Below, piece by piece: positions 17,113 to 24,689 of a DNA stretch of 24,689 nt. Location of the stretch: contig QAXH01002092.1 in assembly GCA_004335635.1 (NCBI GenBank), positions 1 to 24,689 of the forward strand, read 5' to 3'. The DNA comes from Chloromonas sp. AAM2 (lineage: Eukaryota; Chlorophyta; Chlorophyceae; Chlamydomonadales; Chlamydomonadaceae). Numbering within the stretch: position 1 is the stretch's first letter; every line of letters begins with the position of its first letter. The notes beneath the pieces are model-generated. The model made no database searches. It had not been told where the DNA came from and saw nothing but the letters and a program-made list of their open reading frames with translations. Made by a program: the position numbers and the translations under genes.

Positions 17113-19026
17113 ACGGTGCACATCCTTCGCGATGATCTCATCGCAATTGGCGGGGGCTGTCAGCGACCATCGCTTGGGCCCAAACCCTACTCAGGAAGCC
17201 AGCTCTTCATGCGCAAAGTTTGATGTTATTCAACCTCACCTTCCTCGACTCTGAGCACTGCATGCAGACATTGTACAGCGAGCTTGAATATGAAAACTGA
17301 CCTCCTGCCTGTGTGGCATGTAATGCTACAATTACAACCACTCTGGATGCTTTGGCCACTTTGAACGCTGACAGCAGCAGAGCCAGGTGTCATGTGCTGC
17401 TTTGGGACGCACAGTCACAAAGCAAGAGTGAATCCCAAGCTCTGTCTCACTCAGAGCAACTGCCAACGCATGCCATCCGTATGCATGCATTCTCTGAATA
17501 CACAAGCAGATCCCAACTCGCAGCAACACCTCCCTGCCCTGCTGTGGTGTTGCTGAAAGGTGGAGGGTACCAGCGGAGCTGTGCTACTTGACCCTGATGC
17601 CGGGTGTAATTATTGATATGTACTGAGTGAGTCCGCCTTAGGACCTGCATGCACTCAGCCACTTAGGGATGGCGTGCACTCAGATGTGCAGTTACCAGAT
17701 GTGCAGTTACCAGTTCTAACAGCCACCCCACAGTGTCTACCAACATGTTGCACCACAACACATGACAGTCTCACACCACCTGTTCAGATGTCCACACATC
17801 GCAGACATGTCAATCACACCACCCACAAATTGTCCCAGAAATGGCAGACTTCTTTTTTTTTGCAAGCTGTGACTGTGTGCAGCACAAGTCGCTGGCCGCC
17901 CAAGCTGCAGATAACCTTGAGCCCAGTCGTGCATGTGCTAGCACGCATGCATCAAGTCATGGCCCAGTACCGCGTGCGTCCCACCCACAGCAATGCTCCC
18001 ATGCTCCCATGGCTTACATTTCTCAAAAATTGACGTTGAGCAACTGACACACTATGCTAATGCAGCCATATATTGAAAACTGTAACCATTCCAGTGTGCG
18101 TCAGCCAGAGCAGTCCAAGCGAGAGCCGAGCCTCCTGCTACTGGGTTGCACTGTCAACCCAGGTAAATGGTAATTAATCTGGTGCGCTGTCCACCAGGGC
18201 ATATGGCAATCCCAATGTCGTCCAGGCTGGGGGTGGTACGTGCTCACAGCTCACAGAAAGCGTTACAGCTGATGCAGAATCCAGCAGTTTTCCATGCCGC
18301 GCTCTGGTATGGAAATTCACTACCACCACGGGGCTGTCGGCAGCCAACAGCTGGAACGCTGGGGCGCTGCCCATTAATCCCATGGCCTATGCATGGCATG
18401 ATTGTGGCCAAGCACAAAGCTTTGCCTGCTCGTGCTTGCACCTGGAAAGGTTTCATTTCATTCCATTTTTTATGTGTGTACACAGCAGGCTAAGTTAGGC
18501 CACACAAGTGCGACAGAAACTACGGGATGATCGGAAATAAGGCATGTCACTGTGGAAGCGAGGTGTTGGACACGTCAATCCATGCATTCACATACAGTTG
18601 CCTGCCAAGCCATCAAGCATACGCCATCATGATACACCCTTAGCGTGCAAGGCAATGTAGGCACTGTAGCTAAGACCAGCAATATGAGGAGCTTGATCGC
18701 AGAGAATCACACGTTTGCGACTTAAAACGATTGAGATGAGATGTTTGCGCGCTCAAGTGGCGGGTGCTGCGCAAACCCCACCAGTCCTTATTTGTTGGGC
18801 AGTAGCCTTCAACACCAGTGTCATGGTTGCAGCTCTGGCAGGAGGCGGCACACCCTTAAAGTGATTCGAAGTCCACATGGAAAGCCAAGTTTTCAACCAG
18901 AAACGAGAACGAAAACCCAACAAATAAGAAACCCTTCCGTAAGAAAACTTGAGCAGTGAAGCAAGCCAAGCACGCGACCACAACGGAGTTGTCCCAAATC
19001 CGAACCCTTTCAAGAGGTTAGGTTCC
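17113..19026. other. Long intergenic stretch, no gene recognised
   Basis: This should contain the promoter of the minus-strand RRM gene at its left side. I find only short frames without recognisable motifs, a T-run near 17851, and a perfect 15-bp duplication. No RNA gene or mobile element could be supported. Confidence 0.5.
17681..17710. repeat. Perfect two-copy 15-bp tandem repeat
   Basis: CAGATGTGCAGTTAC occurs twice without interruption in the intergenic region upstream of the RRM gene. Confidence 0.93.
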
Positions 19027-19031
19027 TTACA
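19027..19031 (-). promoter_or_regulatory. Candidate TGTAA polyadenylation signal for the FUSC/ALMT-like gene
   Basis: The minus strand reads TGTAA about 660 bases downstream of the stop at 19690. The spacing is acceptable for an algal 3' UTR; there is no other support. The interval 19032-19689 would then be 3' UTR. Confidence 0.3.
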
Positions 19032-19689
19032 GATTATTCAACAGTCAATGCTCTGTGTTCTTCAAATGGTGTGAATGGCATGAATTAGGTACAGCCCGCA
19101 CAGCTTGCTAGCGTTCGCACACGCACAGCGTGCATGTGGGCCCTCCCTGATGTAATCTGTACATGACCAGCAACGTCGTAGTTGAAAAACGGCGTTGTTG
19201 GAAAAACACACCAGCCAAGTTTCCCGCGGACTGCAGACGTACACGTTTGAAGGCCACTCAGTAAGCTCACACAACAATGACCACTGAGCAACGTGCTGTA
19301 AACAGATGCCCTTTGATGTCAGTACTGGCCATGGCCAGGTTACGTGTATTCGCATAAGCTTATTAGCTATTAAACTGGTCTTGTTGCAAATGTAAACAAC
19401 AAAAAACAAAAACAATGCAAACGTAATGACATTCATGAACGTTGAGTATGCGACATCCGACACCCGACACAAGCGATCTGCACGCAAACTTGCAAAAATG
19501 TACGATACAGGAGTTGACGTTTTGCTTTGACCTGAAACCTGCAGATACACTGTTATTGACTCAGTACCTTGGTTTGTTTGCCCCAGCCGTATGTGCTAGG
19601 CGGCCGACTGCTTTTCTGCGCTGCGCTGTGCTATGTGGGCCAGTCACTCAATCGTCCTGCCCACCCCGCTTTGGCCGGGGTTCCGCTTG

Positions 19690-22600
19690 CTATCTCGGCA
19701 GTTCCTTCACCTCCACCGCTCTGCCTGCCAGCTCTGGCGTTGGCAACTCGTTGCAACTGTTCTGCCGCGTGGCGTCTGTGCAGCCCACCACCTCCAAAGC
19801 GGTGCGAGCAACGCGCACTGCTGCGTCCAGCACATGACTCAGCGCAAAGGAAAAGGCCTGCCAGGCTGAGCCGTCGCTGGGGTACGTTTCACACTCTTCC
19901 TCAAGAGCTGCCTGCATGCATCAAGTCAAGCACTCGTAGTGGTGCGAGATGCTCGTGAAGTCTCCCTGGTCGTGCAATCGTAGCCCGATGTAGTGTACCA
20001 GTCTCGCACACACCAAGCGTGCCTTGTCATGCAACCTTCGATCCGTCTGTTGACCAAGTCTTGCTAGATATCTGGATGATGGCGATGCCAAGCATAAGTG
20101 GCCTTACCAAGAGGGTCGCCAGGCTGCCATTTGAGGGTACAGCGTCCGACAGTGCAGGCATGCGCAAATCTGCCTGTGAGGACACGTTGTTCGTTGTCAA
20201 ACTGCACTGGCCGTGCATGCTGTCCCCAGCAATGCTGGACAAGAGGACGAGATCTTCATCTATGCCGTCGTCATCGCCAGCACTTGCCATACTTGTCGCA
20301 TTGGCCAAGTGTTGCAGACATGGAACGGAGCTGGACTGGCGGAGCAAGGCTGCGCTGCCCAGAGTGCTGTTCACGCCATTTACATCAGCATCGCTCTGCT
20401 TTCGCCTCCCGTCCGACAGCTGCCCAGCGGTGATCGAGTGCCGCCGGCGATCTGGGCCAGTTAAGAATCTCCGCCTGACGGCGCGCACTAGCCTGATGTG
20501 CAGTGCTCGTCTCAGCAGCACGTGGTAGCAGCGTGCATGCCACCGGCAGGCCAGCGTGTGCACCAGCTCGTCCTGAAGCTCCCCCACAAGCCTAGCGCGC
20601 TCTAGGCTGTGTGGCTTGCTGTTCAGCAGCTCGGCAGTGATACCTACAAGGACGCAGGCCACAAGGCCGGTCAGCAAGCTGTGGCGACAAACCAGGCATG
20701 CTATGTCTGGAAGAAACAAAAGTTCGTCAAACACACTTCAAACACATAGGCTGCCTCCCTGGCAGCAGCCCATACAGCAATGGTTCACATGGTTCAGCCG
20801 CAGAGGCCTGCGGCGCTACCGTTCAGGCAAGGCCGGCTAGACTGCTGTCGGAACAGTGATCTGTTGCCACAAGCCGCATCCCTGGTAGCCCCTTGCCACA
20901 CGGCGCTTGAGCCCCGCACACACACCTGCCAGCTCCACCACACACCAGTGAGTCTTGCGGTGCTGCACAGCACAGGCCACAGGAACAAGGCTTGACAGGT
21001 CAGGCTTGGTTCAGCCACAGATGCTTGCACTGCACTGACCATGCTCAATTGATGGCACCAGTAGGCAAGGCGCAGCTACCATCAGGGATGCGAGTGCACT
21101 GTTGAGTGCGTGAGGCAGGCTGACCGGTCTGGTAGTTGCGCTGAGACAGCACATGCACCAAAGGGAGCTGAGGACCCGTCAACCTGTAGGACTCAGGATC
21201 CAACCCTGAAATCGTGTGCATCTTCAAAGGGCAGTGTGCCCCTGGAATGGATTGCTTGTTGGTGCACCAGAACAAAGATGCAACGACGTGCATAATCCGT
21301 AAAAAGTTTCCAAACTTTCCTACAATCACGTGCTTCTCAAGGTGCGCTTGGAACGGCCTGCTCGGTAAAGCATCAGAATCTCAAGGTCAAAACGTTAAGA
21401 CTTTAGTTTGGCTTCCTTGCACTTCCACTCAACCCACTTGGTGGAGTGCGGTGCAAGCAGTGTGGTGCAACCCCCCCCTCCACCCCCCTCCACCAGGTCC
21501 TTGCATCCAACTGGTGCACCCGCCAAGGGAAGTGCGCCCGCTATCCCCTGTCCAGCACTTCCTGGTGCACCCGCTTTCAGCTATCTGTGGATGCAACACT
21601 GATGCTGCCGCAGAGCATGAGGGGGGAGGTACATGACCTGGGACTACCACTTCAAGTGAGGCCCACACAGTGTGTACCAACTGTGCTTTTTACTGGCACT
21701 GCCGTATGATAGCGATATGCGTCATGTTCTCCCACGTGCCCCCCTCCCTTGCCCCTGCTCACCTCCGGGTAGAGCCACACCATGATGTGCTCGCGCACCC
21801 AGCTGCTGAAGGTCGGTCGCAGCGCCTCTGTTCCACCCAGCACAACCTGCTCACAAAGATATCAAACAGAGGTAAGCAGTGGTAAACAGTGGTGAACAGT
21901 GGCAGACAGTGAGACACAGTGGCAGACAGTGGCAGACCGTGGTACAGCAGCTATTGCTGTTGCTGCCGCCGCTGCTGCTGCGACCCTGCTTCAGTATACC
22001 ATGTGCTTGTCCTTGAGTGTCCCTGAGATCCATTGTTTGACCATGTGCATGAAGAATGAACCCAGTCAAGCCTTTCAACGCAGCGTACCTGCAGCGCTGC
22101 ATGTCGGTCTGCCAGCATGGTCATGGCGGCCAGCAGCGCATGCACTGCATGGGGCGTGGCCATGAGCCCGCGCTGCCATGGCGTGGCGTCACGCGCCAGC
22201 CCTGCAACCACCTCCGTCAGCGGCGCTTGGAGAGTGGCAAGGGTGGGCGGTGGGAGAGCAGCCTGAGCCGCAGCCTGCATCTCCTTGGCTCCTTCCGCTG
22301 CCCCTGAGCCCCACACGCTGTCACCTGCCACCGCCTTGTTGTTCCCAGCCACCACTGCCACATGCTTCTTCCCAGCCCCTGCTGCCTCTCTCGCCTCACC
22401 CACCGCTCTTCCCGTACCCTTTGCCTTCCCCACCGACAACCCTCCATGGGTACCCGCTGCACCCGGCCTTGGCCCGCCACCCGCTCGTCCGGTTTCCTTT
22501 CCCAAGGCCCCTGCTGTTGAAGACTTTTGAGCCTCACTGCCGCCCTCTCCAAGGTCAGAGGGCCTATCACGTGATTGAGTGTGACCAAGTGAGGCTGCAG

Positions 22601-24689
22601 TGGATGGTATCCCAATCACTGCCCGCACTGCAGAGGAAGCATCCCCTCTGGACGTAGTTGTTGTAGCAGTAGCTGCAGGTGGCTGCTTGTTGGTGTGCGA
22701 CTGCGTGTATGGCGTGGCTGCCTGCTGCACGGGTCTGTCTGTGTCTGCAGGCATGGCTCCCAGCTGCTTTATGAAAGCGTCGTACTGGATCTGCAGCAGT
22801 GCAGCTGAGGTCTTGAAGCTGTCCGCCAACCGCCCCAGGGCCCACTGGTTGAGGAACCAGGGCAGCACCAGCTGGTTGACGGCCACAGGGAACAGACTGC
22901 CGATGATAATGCTCACCTGCAAGGGCCCGGGGGTAAGTCGGTTTGATAGGATGTGATAGTCATGCATTGAGCGTTGCAGTTTAAGGCCACAGTGGGGATT
23001 GCAACACACAATACAAAGCTCCAACCTAGCACTCGACATCAGTGGTCAGGCAAAAGAAAAAGGCTTACAAGGGCCATGGCATTGGAAGCAGCACTTGCAT
23101 CCAGGCAGATACTGCTTGCTCACACCGCTGTGCCGGCAAGATTCACAGTGTTGGCAAATTCTGTACAGTGTCAGATAGCCTTCATACCCACATGCTTGGT
23201 ATCCAGAACCCATCAGCAGACATGTAACTTCCTCATGCCACACAAAGGTCACTTGCCGTGCCATGCCATGTCCCACACTCCACACACCCACGATTGCATG
23301 GGCCATCCATACATGCTACATGAACCTATGCCACGTGTCATATACCATGTGTGTTCAGCCAGGTGCATGGCTGTCCCCCATGCAGCTATGCCCATGCTTT
23401 GTGCCATGCATGCTGCCACCCACCATGCGGTTTATGGCGTAGTCGAGGGTGCCGGTCACGTCGCAGCACCCGCGGTACTGACACCAGGACGTGCTCTGAA
23501 GCAACACACAAAGCAGCAAAACGCCACATGGACTTGCATCATGCTAGGACGTTGCCCTGAAGCCGTAGCAACACACAAAAGGTAGCTGCAGTGTGAAATG
23601 TTGGCAGATAAACAAGTGCGGTGCAGGTCTTAGCTGTGGCCTGTCAGGTGTGTGCGCCAATTCTGAGCCCGAGCGTGAACTGCAGGTCGAATGTGTTTCG
23701 TGTCAGCAGCCGTCAAGGCAGGAAGCCACACGTTCCACAACCGGGTCCAGCGACATGATGGCACTATGGTGACATTGATCACTCAGACAGTGGTTGTACA
23801 CATACCTCTCAAGAGTTCCTGATGGATGCACTTATCTGCGCCAGTAAACACGTGCCATGGTCATGCACCCCATGCTTTGGCATGTGACCCAGACAAACTG
23901 CCCGACTCACGATCAAACTGGTTGCTGTGATGTAGGTGACAATGCGCAGCTGTGTGCGGTAGAAGCCGTGCAGGGCCATGATGGTCAACACCACAAGCAG
24001 GCCAACCTGCAGTGCAAGATTGGCACACAACAGGTTCAGTGACGGAAGCAAGTTAGCCAGGCAGTGATTGTGTCCGTTTCTAACTCTTTCATTACACACC
24101 ACTTTTGTGCAGGCGGCCACAGACCAACACTCGAGTCCTTCAAAGGCACCTCTCAATCACAGCACACAGGGACCCATGCGGTGCCACGCATGCGCTTGGC
24201 TCCAACCGTCTCGGCCCGCTCCGTGTGCCGCACCCACCACCACAGGGTGTGAAGTGGTTGCCACAGAGTACATGAAGCCAAAGCCCAGCATGCAGCCACA
24301 GCACGCGCCCACCACACGCAGCACGGCGTACGCAACGGCAGTCTCAACCTGCAGCAAGCAGTGCACGGAGCAAGGGGGTCAGCTCAAGTCCAATGTACGC
24401 CTGGCTATGCCTGGGTTTAGGGCTGCTCACCAGCCTTCCACCATGCATGGTTTGGCTGCCTGTGGCTTCACATCAATAGCGTTCACACTTGCTGCTTGGT
24501 TTGATCATAGAATAGCAAGTGGGTGGCAGGTCGGGCACTGATGCATATGGCTTGATATGGATAGCATTCACAGTTGCTGCTTGGTTTGATGGATTGTACC
24601 ATTGTGAATGAACAGCGTCTGTGGACTTGAGCGCCCGGCGCTCGTCGAGAGAGCCCTGCTATCCCCCTCACCTGCCACCACCGCACCCC
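19690..24689 (-). CDS. FUSC/ALMT-like multi-pass membrane transporter, 5' truncated
   Basis: Exons in transcript order: >24689-24672, 24348-24238, 24006-23911, 23477-23424, 22916-22089, 21846-21763, 20962-20926, 20706-20108, 19911-19690. Every junction is in phase, giving 682 visible residues and a TAG stop. The N-terminal visible part is strongly hydrophobic: AYAVLRVVGACCGCMLGFGF, VVVGLLVVLTIMALHGFY, then IVTYITATSLI, and after YAINRM the segment VSIIIGSLFPVAVNQLVLP. A run of short helices with an R..G motif and ending in FP followed by a long cytosolic region resembles the second half of the membrane domain of FUSC/ArAE proteins and plant ALMT anion channels. A further hydrophobic stretch (LLTGLVACVLVGITAELL) lies in the 20706-20108 exon. 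The exon 22916-22089 carries an Ala/Gly/Thr-rich insert of about 140 residues. The 37-base microexon and the 18-base edge exon are supported only by splice sites and phase. Substrate unknown; the family call is moderate. Confidence 0.6.
21871..21940. repeat. 10-bp tandem array, 7 units
   Basis: Seven consecutive 10-bp units ending in CAGT or CCGT (consensus GGYARACAGT) fill 21871-21940. They lie in the intron between exons 22916-22089 and 21846-21763 of the FUSC/ALMT-like gene. Confidence 0.93.
24463..24590. repeat. 43-bp imperfect direct repeat, 85 bases apart
   Basis: Copies at 24463-24505 and 24548-24590 share about 37 of 43 bases, the last 30 with only two mismatches. They lie in the first visible intron (24349-24671) of the FUSC/ALMT-like gene. 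Confidence 0.85.

Noticed and set aside
18167..18493. Overlapping open frames on both strands in the intergenic region
   Set aside because: No motif, no splice partners and contradictory frames; probably chance.
20027..20107. Read-through extension of the minus-strand exon past 20108
   Set aside because: A strong GTAAGG donor at 20107 joins in phase to the exon at 19911; the extension is intron sequence.
22917..23039. N-terminal extension of the large minus-strand frame ending at 22089
   Set aside because: A CAG acceptor at 22919-22917 joins in phase to the exon at 23477-23424, so the extra residues are intronic.

Overview
The window looks like nuclear DNA of a green alga, probably a chlorophyte related to the volvocines. 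The genes are split into many short exons with canonical GT-AG introns of about 80-550 bases. Coding exons have GC-rich third positions. The proteins carry long Ala/Gly/Pro/Met low-complexity inserts, and introns hold small tandem repeats. The best-recognised protein is a three-RRM RNA-binding protein of the CELF/Bruno type, the architecture of the C3 subunit of the Chlamydomonas circadian RNA-binding complex CHLAMY1. All assignments are from reading the sequence; no database search was made.

Layout. (1) 1-1389, + strand: 3' part of a P-loop ATPase-like gene, 5'-truncated by the window edge, with a 14-bp minisatellite in one intron and a reading-frame break near its end. (2) 1390-3275: no intact gene; it holds a decayed 3' end of a non-LTR retrotransposon (about 2475-2980). 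(3) 3276-11254, + strand: a complete ABCG-type half-transporter, reconstructed as 18 exons whose splice phases all agree (981 residues). Its last intron (1070 bases) contains an element of about 690 bases with terminal inverted repeats flanked by TA, which looks like a Tc1/mariner-type MITE. (4) 11255-13642: convergent intergenic space with two unassigned open frames (11604-12146 and 12739-12972) and the likely 3' UTR of the next gene. (5) 13643-16773, - strand: the three-RRM CELF/C3-like protein, 6 exons (580 residues), with a possible extra upstream exon at 17014-17112. (6) 17113-19689: no recognisable gene. (7) 19690-24689, - strand: 3' part of a multi-exon membrane protein resembling the FUSC/ALMT (aromatic-acid exporter / aluminium-activated malate transporter) superfamily, 9 exons, running off the right edge.

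The genes do not form a pathway or operon; this is ordinary eukaryotic gene order with ABCG and the RRM gene convergent. The most interesting leads are the TG-rich element in the predicted 3' UTR of the CELF/C3-like gene (a possible autoregulatory site), the MITE-like insertion in the ABCG intron, the unusual N-terminal hydrophobic segment and the large insert between Walker A and the Q-loop of the transporter, and an unexplained basic-tailed open frame between the convergent genes. I see no CRISPR array, prokaryotic defence system, rRNA or tRNA.
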